Source of the DNA: Blautia parvula
Lineage (GTDB): Bacteria; Bacillota; Clostridia; Lachnospirales; Lachnospiraceae
DNA length: 64,000 bases
Reading direction: 5' to 3'
NCBI RefSeq assembly: GCF_020215665.1
Contig: NZ_CP084061.1
Location: 3,518,501 to 3,582,500, forward strand
The notes under the pieces are model-generated. The model made no database searches. It was not told the origin of the DNA and saw only the letters and a list, made by a program, of their open reading frames with translations. Positions 8,676 to 16,770 of this stretch are shown here, piece after piece; positions within the stretch are counted from its first letter, which is position 1; the number at the start of each line of letters is the position of its first letter. The position numbers and the translations under genes are program-made.

Positions 8676-8788
8676 CTCTCTTTGACATCTCCTCATTATT
8701 TTCCCCATTTCCGGCAACACTATAAAATAAATCGTAACTTTTCAGCCATCTGAACAGTTCCGATCAATCAAACCATTGGAGGCCAGAA

Positions 8789-9427
8789 ATGAAATTATGT
8801 AAACTTATCCCAGTATCCCTTGCCGCCTTTCTTCTGCTGACCGGATGCGGCTCCGGCAAATCCAACATCGAAGATTACCTGAAGGAGGAAAATGCCATCA
8901 TGGGCAGGATGATGGAGGAAATGGACAGTGCCCGGAACACCGGCAGCGCTGAGCTTGACTTTCTGCACGGCATGATTCCCCACCACCAGTCAGCCGTGGA
9001 AATGTCCAAAAGTTATCTGGAATACGCCGGAAAAGGCGGAGAGTTCAAAGGCCTGGCAGAAAACATTATAAGTGCCCAGAATAAAGAGATTGATCAGATG
9101 AACACCATGATAGAACGCTTTGAGAAAGCGGAAAGCCCTGATTCCGACAAGGAGGAGGCCTATCTGGAAGAATACCGCGCCATGATGGATACACACCACA
9201 GTTCCCACACAGCAGCTAAGACCACTGACCTGGAGGCAGCATTTGCCCAGGGCATGTCCATGCATCACCAGATGGCAGTGGATATGGCAGAGATCATCCT
9301 TAAATACACGGATGACGAGGAGCTGACCCGGTTTGCCGACAATATTGTCACACAGCAGGAAAAAGAAATTGACGAAATGCAGTCCTATCTGGATAAAAAT
9401 ACAGACAGCGGCAGACATGAGCACTGA
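8789..9427 (+). CDS. DUF305 family lipoprotein with two DUF305 modules
   Basis: Secreted, membrane-anchored protein of unknown exact role. The N terminus is a lipoprotein signal (AAFLLLTGCGSG; Cys near residue 20). The rest has two tandem modules of the DUF305 (ferritin-like four-helix) type, each with the hallmark His/Met cluster: LDFLHGMIPHHQSAVEM near residue 55 and AFAQGMSMHHQMAVDMA near 153. DUF305 proteins are often found with copper or metal-handling genes; the paired His and Met residues suggest metal binding, but no metal gene is adjacent here. Monocistronic: a terminator lies upstream and the start has TTGGAGG before it. Confidence 0.88.
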   Translation: MKLCKLIPVSLAAFLLLTGCGSGKSNIEDYLKEENAIMGRMMEEMDSARNTGSAELDFLHGMIPHHQSAVEMSKSYLEYAGKGGEFKGLAENIISAQNKEIDQMNTMIERFEKAESPDSDKEEAYLEEYRAMMDTHHSSHTAAKTTDLEAAFAQGMSMHHQMAVDMAEIILKYTDDEELTRFADNIVTQQEKEIDEMQSYLDKNTDSGRHEH

Positions 9428-9635
9428 TTTGCTCCTGTAAAATAAGATAATCACTTATCTGTTATTGATTTTTGATATCTCTGTGTTTGATTTTTTTGTA
9501 TTATTATAAGTAATGTTACGGAATATAGAAATGGAGACAGTCTGTTTGGGAGTTAAAAAAACAATATGTAATAAGATTTCAAATAAATATGGATTATCGG
9601 GATCTTTAAATCCAAGAAAAACAATTGATTTTCCG

Positions 9636-9664
9636 TTGTTTTTTCTTATAACCTATGCTATATT
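9636..9664 (+). promoter_or_regulatory. Predicted promoter of antisense RNA
   Basis: TTGTTT (9636-9641), 17-bp spacer, TATATT (9659-9664), predicting a start near 9671. Upstream of it, 9428-9635 shows no convincing gene; a 61-codon frame at 9513-9698 has no ribosome site and is not protein-like. Confidence 0.5.
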
Positions 9665-9670
9665 ATGTAT

Positions 9671-9775
9671 AGAGAAAGGTTTAGCCATATCCATTTAGGT
9701 GGCAGCCTTATTGGATGATTGGAGTCCTTTGGACTTCCGCCTACCTTGTTTTTGGGAACAGGGTAGGCTTTTTTA
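9671..9775 (+). ncRNA. Predicted ~105-nt antisense RNA (putative type I antitoxin)
   Basis: Between the predicted promoter (9636-9664) and a strong intrinsic terminator (stem GCCTACC 9739-9745 / GGTAGGC 9762-9768, extended inside by TGTT/AACA, then TTTTTT at 9769-9774). An internal hairpin GGAGTCC-TTT-GGACTTCC lies at 9721-9738. It is transcribed convergently with the small toxin-like gene on the other strand and ends exactly at that gene's stop codon, so it is complementary to the 3' UTR of the toxin mRNA, as RatA is to txpA. No expression data; predicted from sequence only. Confidence 0.55.
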
Positions 9776-9868
9776 TTTCCGCTTGTTTCTACTCTCTATG
9801 TAGGCAAGCAGTGCTACGACAAACAAAGCAAAAGATATCATTAATGATATAGCTTCAAAAACTGTCAT
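9773..9868 (-). CDS. 31-aa holin-like toxin peptide (TxpA/Hol_Tox-type)
   Basis: A small gene below usual length cut-offs. The peptide starts MTVFEAISLMISFALFVVAL and ends with YIESRNKRK: one hydrophobic helix at residues 5-24 and a basic tail, matching the pattern of the 'putative holin-like toxin' family of Firmicutes (MT/SVYEALSLMISFG...). Its ribosome site is very strong (GGGAGGTGG, minus strand, 9877-9885) but is locked in a 7-bp hairpin: CCTCCCT (plus 9879-9885) with AGGGAGG (9897-9903). Promoter on the minus strand: TTGCGG (9952-9957), 17-bp spacer, TAATAC (9929-9934). Expected to insert in the cell membrane and depolarise it if translated. Family assignment is from pattern recall. Confidence 0.72.
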   Translation of the reverse strand: MTVFEAISLMISFALFVVALLAYIESRNKRK

Positions 9869-9878
9869 TTTCACACCA

Positions 9879-9903
9879 CCTCCCTTCTTTTCAGTCAGGG
9901 AGG
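9879..9903 (-). promoter_or_regulatory. Hairpin sequestering the toxin ribosome-binding site
   Basis: In the minus-strand transcript CCTCCCT (from plus 9897-9903) can pair with AGGGAGG (from plus 9879-9885), an 11-nt loop between them. The second arm is the Shine-Dalgarno sequence of the 31-aa peptide, so the folded mRNA would be poorly translated until refolded or cut. Confidence 0.65.
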
Positions 9904-9928
9904 CTGCAACCCTGTATATGGCTAAACC

Positions 9929-9957
9929 GTATTAACAGTCTATCATGGGTACCGCAA
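9929..9957 (-). promoter_or_regulatory. Predicted promoter of toxin-like gene
   Basis: On the minus strand TTGCGG (plus 9952-9957), 17-bp spacer and TAATAC (plus 9929-9934). The transcript would start near 9922, i.e. with the right arm of the inverted repeat, giving a ~55-nt leader before the ATG at 9868. Confidence 0.5.
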
Positions 9958-9987
9958 ACATTGCAATCTCTTTTTACACAGACAGCG

Positions 9988-10809
9988 CTACTGCCTCTCC
10001 TTATACTGCGTAGGCGTCATCCCCTTATTCTTCTTAAAAGCAATGCAAAAGCTGTTCACACTCTGGAACCCACAGGCATATGCTATCTCCTTTACGGGCC
10101 TGTCCGTTGTCTTAAGATAATATCCGGCCTGCTGCAGGCGCACTGACACAAGGTAGGCATGGGGAGTCAGACCAGTCTCCCGTTTGAACAGTCTGAGAAA
10201 ATAGGAGGCATCCAGGGATACATGATCTGCCAGCTCTTGAAGCGTAATATTGGACCGGAATCTTTGCCGTATATAGGATACTGCCCGCTCACACGGGGTC
10301 ATTGACTCTGTATACGGCAAAGTATAATCAGGCATTCCCAAAAGAAAGGACAGCATATCCGTAATATATTTTGCCATCCATATTTCCTTGTAGGTTATCT
10401 TACTTTCCAGAAGCTCCAGCATATACCTGAGCGGCCGCAGCACCTGCGCCGCCTGCCTTCCTGTAAGCGAAAAAACATTGCCGCTCTGTTTTACTATCAT
10501 ATCATAATAGCTTCCGGCGCATCTGCCGTCAAAATGGATCCACTCTATCTCCCATCCGCTGTCCGAGCCGTAGGCGTGGGGCTGATAACAGTCTATCAGA
10601 CATGCCTGCCCCTTGCTTAAATGATACTTCCTGCCGTCAAATTCCAAATATCCTTTCCCCTCCCGCACGTAAAAAAACAGGTAGCTGTCGTATGCATTTC
10701 TGGCAATATGGTAATCCCTTTCATATGTAAAATCCCCCAGACACAGCGGATACAGCACTTCTCTGCAGGCCGCTGTGGTGGGAACACAGAAGTATATTTT
10801 CTCTATCAT
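9988..10809 (-). CDS. AraC-family transcriptional regulator
   Basis: Cytoplasmic regulator of carbohydrate-type genes. 273 residues from the ATG at 10809 (GGAGGAG upstream; a longer frame from 10905 would reach into the divergent promoter). N-terminal cupin/AraC ligand pocket (YHLSKGQACLIDCYQPHAYG, residues ~65-90) and two C-terminal helix-turn-helix motifs (ITLQELADHVSLDASYFLRLFKRETG and PVKEIAYACGFQSVNSFCIAFKKNKGMTP). It diverges from the UroD-like gene at 10925 across 115 bp, so it most likely controls that gene. The 115-bp gap has two direct GTCAA boxes (in TGTCAATT and AGTCAACTG). Confidence 0.9.
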   Translation of the reverse strand: MIEKIYFCVPTTAACREVLYPLCLGDFTYERDYHIARNAYDSYLFFYVREGKGYLEFDGRKYHLSKGQACLIDCYQPHAYGSDSGWEIEWIHFDGRCAGSYYDMIVKQSGNVFSLTGRQAAQVLRPLRYMLELLESKITYKEIWMAKYITDMLSFLLGMPDYTLPYTESMTPCERAVSYIRQRFRSNITLQELADHVSLDASYFLRLFKRETGLTPHAYLVSVRLQQAGYYLKTTDRPVKEIAYACGFQSVNSFCIAFKKNKGMTPTQYKERQ

Positions 10810-10924
10810 CTTTCTCCTCCTAAATGTCAATTTTTTTATATAGAAAGTCAACTGCCGCTGATGAAATTCTCCCTTGTTTTTTATAGAATAACTATAAGAA
10901 TACACCAGGCAAAGGAGAATGTAA

Positions 10925-12199
10925 ATGAAATATGAAATAAGCGCCGAGGACAGAAAGATCCTCCGGGAGACAGCAAAAAAGCAGATGGATTTCGCCTGTC
11001 AGGAGCGCAACAAAATCCTGAAAGAAAAATGGTACCTCCACAATGCCCTCCGGGGCGAAACACCCATGGTTGTTCTGGAGTCATGGGGATTTAATGATGA
11101 GGTCATCACTCCACGCTTAAAATGTACCGGAGAATTTGCCAGAAAAACCGAGTTTGAGCTGTACCAGAACTTTGTAAACCAGGAGCTCTTTGACGATGAC
11201 CGGGTAACGCCTGACCGCTTTGAGATGGGATACCATACGGAATTCAAGCTGTATGACCTGGACATGCACAAAGAATTCGCAACCGGCAGAGAGGAGGAAG
11301 ACACCTCTGGTGTCAGCATGCGTTTTCTGCCTGTGATCGAAGACCTGGAAGATGACTTCCATAAAATCAAGCCCAGCATATTTTCTGTAGATATTGAGGG
11401 CACCGAACAGGAATTTCAGCTTCTCACAGATACGTTTGGCGATATCCTGCCGGTAAAAATGAAAATGGACTGCCTCTACAGTGTCCCCACACAGTTGATC
11501 ATCCATCTCATGGGAATGGAAAATATGATGCTGAATCTGGCACAGTATCCCGATCTCTTTAAAAAACTCATGGACCAGGCCGCTGATGACACGCTTGCAT
11601 ACTACGATATGCTGGAAGAAAACCATCTGATCCTGCCCACCACAGAGTACGAAAGCGTGGGACAGGGAACCTTCGCATTCAACCATGAACTGCCGGACAC
11701 GCCCACTGTGGACGGAAGATACCTGACACGCCGCGATGTATGGGGCTACATGGACTCCCAGGAGACACTGAGTATCTCCCCTAAAATGTTTGAGGAGATC
11801 ATCTTCCCGTGCTACGAAAAAATCGGTTCCCAGTTCGGCCTTCTGTCCTATGGCTGCTGTGAACCCGTGGACAGGGTCTGGGATAACTGCATCAGCAAAT
11901 TCAAAAATCTCCGCAAAGTTTCCATCTCCCCATGGTGCAATGAAGAGTTCATGGGCGAACGCCTCCGGGGAAGCAGTATCATCTACCACAGAAAACCTGC
12001 AGCTACCTTCCTCGGTGTCAGCGGCAGGGATCTGGACGAGGAGGCTTTCCGCAAATATATCCGCAGAAGCCTTACCGCCGCCAGGGGCTGTAAGATGGAA
12101 ATCACGCAGAGGGATATCTATACGATTGACAATAATGTACAGAAAGCCCGGAGATATATTCAGATCATCCGGGAAGAAATTGAAAATAACTGGAAATAG
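10925..12199 (+). CDS. Uroporphyrinogen decarboxylase-like (MtaA/CmuA-type) methyltransferase family protein
   Basis: 424 residues with the UroD/methyltransferase fold. In this family true UroD makes coproporphyrinogen, while most anaerobe members move methyl groups to or from corrinoids. It lacks the UroD N-terminal signature, and the region that usually holds the zinc HxC motif reads YGCCEPVDRVWDNC, with further Cys in ISPWCNEE, which suits a zinc-thiolate methyltransferase better than a heme enzyme. No corrinoid protein gene is nearby. RBS AAAGGAG before ATG 10925. Divergent from an AraC regulator and closed by a strong terminator, so it is probably a single inducible gene. A second, distant family member is at 57953. 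Confidence 0.78.
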   Translation: MKYEISAEDRKILRETAKKQMDFACQERNKILKEKWYLHNALRGETPMVVLESWGFNDEVITPRLKCTGEFARKTEFELYQNFVNQELFDDDRVTPDRFEMGYHTEFKLYDLDMHKEFATGREEEDTSGVSMRFLPVIEDLEDDFHKIKPSIFSVDIEGTEQEFQLLTDTFGDILPVKMKMDCLYSVPTQLIIHLMGMENMMLNLAQYPDLFKKLMDQAADDTLAYYDMLEENHLILPTTEYESVGQGTFAFNHELPDTPTVDGRYLTRRDVWGYMDSQETLSISPKMFEEIIFPCYEKIGSQFGLLSYGCCEPVDRVWDNCISKFKNLRKVSISPWCNEEFMGERLRGSSIIYHRKPAATFLGVSGRDLDEEAFRKYIRRSLTAARGCKMEITQRDIYTIDNNVQKARRYIQIIREEIENNWK

Positions 12200-12238
12200 A
12201 TATCTGCCCGGCCAGCGCAGCCGGGCAGATATCTTTTT
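12198..12238 (+). terminator. Terminator of the UroD-like gene
   Basis: AGATATCTGCCCGG (12198-12211) pairs perfectly with CCGGGCAGATATCT (12221-12234), followed by TTTT. The first arm overlaps the stop codon region of the gene. Confidence 0.9.
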
Positions 12239-12244
12239 GCTGTA

Positions 12245-12496
12245 TCAGTTGATTTTATAAGTACCGCACCTGTCACCATTTCCTCTGTAAACAGAAACAC
12301 TGCTGCAGTCTACATCTATTATCCATTCATCTCCTGGTTTCAGATTCGGAATATTGCTTCTGCCGCACATCTCTTTATCGGCATTCATCCATTCCACATA
12401 ATATCCTCTTATCTCGTAACAGGGCAGATCCTTTCTGCATATGATGGCAGCCCTCCCTGCCTTCCATTCTATAGCAAATGAAGCGCACTCCTTTTG
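12245..12496 (-). pseudogene. Orphan coding fragment directly after the Rpn gene
   Basis: Right after the stop codon of the Rpn gene (12497) the same frame stays open for about 84 codons to a TGA at 12245. The translation is protein-like and beta-rich (SFAIEWKAGRAAIICRKDLP, YEIRGYYVEWMN, IPNLKPGDEWIIDV, SSVSVYRGNGDRCG), resembling the C-terminal beta-sandwich of a glycoside hydrolase or a similar enzyme. There is no ATG, GTG or TTG start near its beginning and the upstream part of any parent gene is missing, so it reads as a truncated remnant. A 47-codon internal ATG frame is possible but has no RBS. Parent family not identified. Confidence 0.5.
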
Positions 12497-13492
12497 CTAT
12501 GATTTGTGGGAAATTTCTTCCAAAATCTGAGCATTGCTGTAATCCGGATGTCTTTCCTGCAGTTCTGCAATTCTCATTACAAATCCCTCTTCCGCATCAA
12601 GCCAATGACAGATCGTTATTGCCGTAAGTCTTTTATTCAGCATTTTACGAATGATATTGACTTCTTCCTCCCTCTTTCCTTCTATCTTACCTTCTGTCTT
12701 TCCTTCCTCTTTTAACTCTTCTAATGCCCTGCACACTGTGATTCCCTCCTTCCCCTCATTTGCATCAATATCCTGCCCCAGCATTGTAAGTAACGCTCTG
12801 CTGGCCTCTGCAGACAATTCCTCCAGTTCCTTTCTATGGTTTTCTACATATCTTTGAAGATCTTTTTTATGGTTTCCGCACTTTAAAGTTTCCAATATCA
12901 ATCTCCAATCACCCGGAAATTTACTCGGATCTATAATCCTGGGATCTATCAGATGTACTTTATATTGGGGGAAATACTCCTTTAACTCTGCCGCACCATC
13001 CGGCAGCCGGATCATCTCCTCCACTGTGAGCGGACCATCCCAAGGCCTGTCCCCATAATAGAAAACAATACTTACCACCGGCATGAGCTGTTCCCCTTTA
13101 TGAAGTCCTGACAAAAACTCCGCCGGTGTTTTCAGATTTCCCGCTTTCCTGTTTTCTTTTTGTATTTTCTTCATCTGGTCTCCGTACTGAACGGAATCAT
13201 ATAAAAGCATGCGCACCGGCATCCCATAATGTATCTCACTCTGGTTTTCACAGATAAAGATCACATACATCGTGTGAAAATATGCCTGTTTAACCGTATC
13301 TCTTATCAAGGTTTTTTTATTGGATCTGCCATCGGCTTCCCAGGGAAGCTGATGAATCATTTCTCTCGGAAGCCGCTCTGCATACTCCGGCCTCAATACC
13401 TGTTTCCCTCCGAAAACCGCACCGTTCATAAAATCACAGAACACCTGGGGGTTATCAAAATACGGCGTAATATTATCATCCTTTACTCCCAT
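12497..13492 (-). CDS. Rpn-family recombination-promoting nuclease / putative transposase
   Basis: 331 residues of the Rpn (YhgA-like, Transposase_31) family, PD-(D/E)XK nucleases that nick DNA and raise RecA-independent recombination. Visible family features: the N-terminal VFCDFMNGAVFGG region, LLYDSVQYGDQM, PVVSIVFYYGDRPWDGP near the middle, and a C-terminal charged repeat (EEGKTEGKIEGKREEE) followed by a short helical domain typical of gut Firmicute members. Not flanked by inverted repeats that would make it an active element. Start ATG 13492 with GAGGAAAA upstream. It sits in a patch of gene decay with a fragment on one side and a pseudogene on the other. Confidence 0.85.
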   Translation of the reverse strand: MGVKDDNITPYFDNPQVFCDFMNGAVFGGKQVLRPEYAERLPREMIHQLPWEADGRSNKKTLIRDTVKQAYFHTMYVIFICENQSEIHYGMPVRMLLYDSVQYGDQMKKIQKENRKAGNLKTPAEFLSGLHKGEQLMPVVSIVFYYGDRPWDGPLTVEEMIRLPDGAAELKEYFPQYKVHLIDPRIIDPSKFPGDWRLILETLKCGNHKKDLQRYVENHRKELEELSAEASRALLTMLGQDIDANEGKEGITVCRALEELKEEGKTEGKIEGKREEEVNIIRKMLNKRLTAITICHWLDAEEGFVMRIAELQERHPDYSNAQILEEISHKS

Positions 13493-13927
13493 TTTTCCTC
13501 CTTATATAATTTTCATTTCCCGGAAATCAACTGGCCGAATGGCCGGAATAGATAAATATACATGCTGCCTGTCGCGGCGATTTGCTGATTCCAGAATATC
13601 ACAAAGAGGGTAACAGGGCAAATGAACTTTTTATAAATTCAATAAAAATACACGAAAACATTTTTTCGTTATTATCAGTATATAATGCAACCAGACATTT
13701 TGCAATACCATATTCACATATTAAACATTCCCCAAAGTTATACACCAAATGATCCTTAACAGCTCAAAATCACTGCTTTCTCGCATATATCACTGTAATA
13801 TTGTCCATCAATAACCAGAATATGATATTCCTATTCAACAGGCAGGATAGTAAAATAATGGCAGAACAAATGGAACGGCGGATACCTTTCAGCCCCTCCG
13901 CCTTATCAAAAATAAAGAATCAAACAT
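13493..13927. other. 435-bp gap without a gene
   Basis: AT-rich. No frame here looks like protein. The only structure seen is a small GC hairpin, GGCGG (13878-13882) with CCGCC (13907-13911), just before the pseudogene start. It may contain the dead promoter of that gene. Confidence 0.5.
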
Positions 13928-14864
13928 ATGTCACAAAAATCACAAGTAAAAATCTGGGAAGCCCCCTGCGTTATCCCCGCCAATAAAGTCTATCCCCCCG
14001 AAAAAAGCCCTCTTTTCATTGAAAAACGAGCCTACCAGGGCAACACCGGAAAGGTCTACCCCCTTGCGGGGCTGACAGGCCCCTGGATCTCCGGTGGGAT
14101 CGAGTTCAACCGGCCCCAGCACAGAAGACACTGGTGGAGTACAAAATATACCCAAAAGAACTGATGCCCCCCAGCCAGCCGAACCGCTGAAAGCGCCAAA
14201 GGACATGAACTCCCTGGAGGAACTGTATCTGGCCGCCTCTCATCTGGATTAATACCGCCATGCCACCTGTGACCCTGCGGATTACTATCAGGAGGGACTG
14301 CGGCGTGACGCTGCAGATATCCACCTGAACAACAGCTATAACCTGCTTCTCTACCGCAGGGCCACATTCATGAGAACATTGCCCACTTCCAGGCTGCCGT
14401 AGACAAACAGACCTGGAAAAATCCCAATCCCTATTCCGGAGAATATTATTTCAACTTTTGCCTGGCTCTGGAGGCGGACGGGCAGGATGAAAAGGCCTTT
14501 GATTCCTAGATCCGCACCTTAAAAGCCGCTGCTGCCGGTACCGGGAAGGCGCTTGAGGAATGGAAACGGCAAATGCGCAGAAAATACGAAAGCTGCCTCC
14601 TGTGATTATTGTTTTCCGAACAAAACCGAAGAGATTCGTGTTCTGGAGACGGCCATTCAAATGCTGAACTCTGCACCGATGGCAAAATATTACCTTGGAA
14701 ATCTGCTCTACGATAAAAAACAGTATGACAGGGCAGCCTCCCTGCGGGAGGGCTGGAATATGACTAACTGGCAGAAAAGCTGAACCAACCTGTAGAGCAG
14801 CGGCTTGCCGTATCTGAACAGACAGGCTGATTATCAGGAAGCTATTATGCTCCTGGATAAATAA
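13928..14864 (+). pseudogene. Degraded DUF5107/TPR protein gene
   Basis: Scattered in-frame blocks match the layout of large DUF5107 proteins with C-terminal TPR repeats found in gut Firmicutes. Start: MSQKSQVKIWEAPCVIPANK...EKSPLFIEKRAYQG (13928-14060), then an abrupt jump to LAGLTGPWISGGIEFNRPQH, meaning internal sequence is lost. From 14180: EPLKAPKDMNSLEELYLAAS, then a TAA inside SHLD*YRHATCDPADYYQEG, a frameshift inside LLYRRGHIHENIAHFQAAVD, and a TAG after EADGQDEKAFDS. Later blocks (ETAIQMLNSAPMAKYYLGNL; LNQPVEQRLAVSEQTG) are in other frames. At ~940 bp it is far shorter than the ~3 kb expected. Carbohydrate-related function of intact members is inferred only. Confidence 0.82.
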
Positions 14865-14873
14865 ACAGAACAC

Positions 14874-14917
14874 AAAAACCGGAAAACCACATTCTCTATA
14901 TGGTTTTCCGGTTTTTT
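14874..14917. terminator. Bidirectional terminator between pseudogene and cstA
   Basis: AAAAACCGGAAAACCA (14874-14889) pairs with TGGTTTTCCGGTTTTT (14901-14916); T-tracts on both strands. Closes cstA on the minus strand and the pseudogene on the plus strand. A close relative of this hairpin occurs at 17489-17535. Confidence 0.88.
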
Positions 14918-14928
14918 ACATCCATTTC

Positions 14929-16605
14929 TTATGCCGTTTTAACGCTCTTTCCAAAAAGTGTTCTGATTCCATCAATAGCCATAATCACTGCCAGAACCAC
15001 AATGGGCACAATCAGCACACATTGCAGGCCTTCCACCAGCGCCTGCCCTGTTCCGCCTGCCAGTTTCAGCACATTATTCTTAAATGTGAGTACCAGCGTG
15101 CTCAGGGTAGCTGCCAGCATAAAGAACATGGGGAAGTAGAACATCCTGTTGTTCTTCCCGATTCTCTTTAACCAGCATGACACAGCCAGGAATGCGGGCA
15201 CAGATACAAGCTGATTGCAGGCTCCGAACAATGCCCATATCTTCTGATATCCCGCGATCGTCAGAAGGGCTGCGCAGGCAATTGTGATAACAGTCGCCAC
15301 ATACATATTGCTGAGAATATTCTTCTCCCCGTTCTTCTTTGAAGCAAACAGCTCCTGGAACAGGAAACGACCCAGACGTGTTGCCGTATCCAGGGATGTG
15401 AGGGCAAATGCGGAGATCGCCAGAAGAATGATCGTCTTCATGGTAGTCACAGCCATATCCCCCATTCCCATGTTTGCGAAAAAGGTACTGATTGCTGTCG
15501 CAAAGACAACAGGCGGCGTGCCAATCTCCGCATAGGCACCGTCGGAAGTCAGATAGCCCACTGCAATTAAAGCAATTACAGCGAGGACACACTCGATCAG
15601 CATGGAGCCATATCCGATCATTTTGGCATCCTTCTCACTGTTGAGCTGTTTTGATGTGGTGCCGGAACCAATCAGGCTGTGGAACCCTGACACTGCACCG
15701 CAGGCAACTGTGATAAACAGGAAGGGGAACAAGGTCTGTCCTCCGATATTCCATCCGGTAAATGCCTTGAGCTGTACATTCGGATTGGTGAAGAAAATAC
15801 CAATGGCAGCGGCGATCATCATAAAGTACAGCAGAAAACTGTTCAGATAATCGCGAGGCTGCAGCAAAATCCACACAGGTGCCACTGAAGCGATAAATAT
15901 GTAAATAAAGATGACCACGAGCCATGCTGTCTTGGAAAAGTAGATTGGGCTTTTCAATCCCACAAAGATGCACAGCGCCAGAAGAAGGACACCCACAATT
16001 GTGGAGACACCCAGATTTACATTCTTCCGGTTCAGGAATCCGAATCCCACAGCCAGAGGAATGAACAGCATGGATGCCATCGCAACAGAACCGTTAGCTG
16101 CATTCTTCACCATCTCCCCGTCCGTATTTGCTGTAAATCCGGCAAATGTTCCTGCCACAATATCCGCAAACGCCGCAACGACCAGTATCAGCACCAGCCA
16201 GGCAAACACAGTAAAGCAGACTTTGGACTTGTAAGAAATATTTTCCTCTATCACCTCTCCCAGTGATTTTCCTTTGTGGCGGATGGATGCAAACAATGCG
16301 GAAAAGTCCTGCACTGCTCCAAAGAAAATACCGCCGATAACAATCCACAGAAGCACAGGCACCCAGCCAAAAATAGCTGCCTGAATGGGCCCGTTAATAG
16401 GACCTGCCCCTGCAATCGATGAAAAATGATGGCCCAGCAGCACAGGCGCTTTTGCTGGAACAAAGTCCACGCCGTCCTCCTCTGTGTGGGCCGGTGTCTC
16501 CCGTTTCGGATCCACGCCCCACTGCTTTGCCAGCCAGGAACCGTAGGTCACATAGGCAATCAGAAAAATCACAATTGCCGCACCCAGAATGATTACTCCA
16601 CTCAT
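14929..16605 (-). CDS. cstA: Carbon starvation protein CstA
   Basis: Polytopic inner-membrane transporter (about 15-16 helices) of the CstA family, which take up pyruvate or peptides under starvation. 558 residues, in the shorter Firmicute size class (E. coli CstA is about 700). Typical blocks: QWGVDPKRETPAHTEEDGVDFVP and LLGHHFSSIAGAGPINGPIQAAIFGWVP near the N terminus, QDFSALFASIRHKGKSLGEVIEE, and SGFHSLIGSGTTSKQLNSEKDAKMIGYG in the middle. ATG 16605 with GAGGCAAAG upstream. The hypothetical gene at 16771 is in the same direction, 165 bp upstream, without a clear terminator between, so they may be cotranscribed. Confidence 0.94.
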   Translation of the reverse strand: MSGVIILGAAIVIFLIAYVTYGSWLAKQWGVDPKRETPAHTEEDGVDFVPAKAPVLLGHHFSSIAGAGPINGPIQAAIFGWVPVLLWIVIGGIFFGAVQDFSALFASIRHKGKSLGEVIEENISYKSKVCFTVFAWLVLILVVAAFADIVAGTFAGFTANTDGEMVKNAANGSVAMASMLFIPLAVGFGFLNRKNVNLGVSTIVGVLLLALCIFVGLKSPIYFSKTAWLVVIFIYIFIASVAPVWILLQPRDYLNSFLLYFMMIAAAIGIFFTNPNVQLKAFTGWNIGGQTLFPFLFITVACGAVSGFHSLIGSGTTSKQLNSEKDAKMIGYGSMLIECVLAVIALIAVGYLTSDGAYAEIGTPPVVFATAISTFFANMGMGDMAVTTMKTIILLAISAFALTSLDTATRLGRFLFQELFASKKNGEKNILSNMYVATVITIACAALLTIAGYQKIWALFGACNQLVSVPAFLAVSCWLKRIGKNNRMFYFPMFFMLAATLSTLVLTFKNNVLKLAGGTGQALVEGLQCVLIVPIVVLAVIMAIDGIRTLFGKSVKTA

Positions 16606-16770
16606 AACTCTTTGCCTCCTCTTTTTTGATGAATATTTGATAATGAAAAAATAGCAACATCTTTTGTACCTATTCAGCAGGCCTGCGCATTTACTGCACT
16701 GGCCGTAAGAAAAAGTTCAGCAGCGGGCAAAATTCCTATCACCAAAGGCGATTCTGCATGGATTTTGCTC

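Larger units (their letters stand above)
9678..9928. repeat. Inverted repeat enclosing the small toxin-like gene
   Basis: Left arm 9678-9707 begins GGTTTAGCCATAT and ends GCAGCC; right arm 9902-9928, read on the minus strand, has the same 13-base start and 6-base end with a diverged centre. A minus-strand mRNA starting near 9923 and reading past 9678 could pair its own 5' and 3' ends over this repeat. Such 5'-3' pairing keeps several type I toxin mRNAs (TxpA/BsrG/AapA class) untranslated. Confidence 0.65.

Noticed and set aside
9513-9698. 61-codon plus-strand frame upstream of the toxin-like gene
   Set aside because: No ribosome site, no family pattern, and it overlaps the antisense RNA promoter.
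11117-11989. 290-codon minus-strand frame
   Set aside because: Lies wholly inside the UroD-like gene on the other strand, with no RBS and Phe/His/Val-rich antisense composition.
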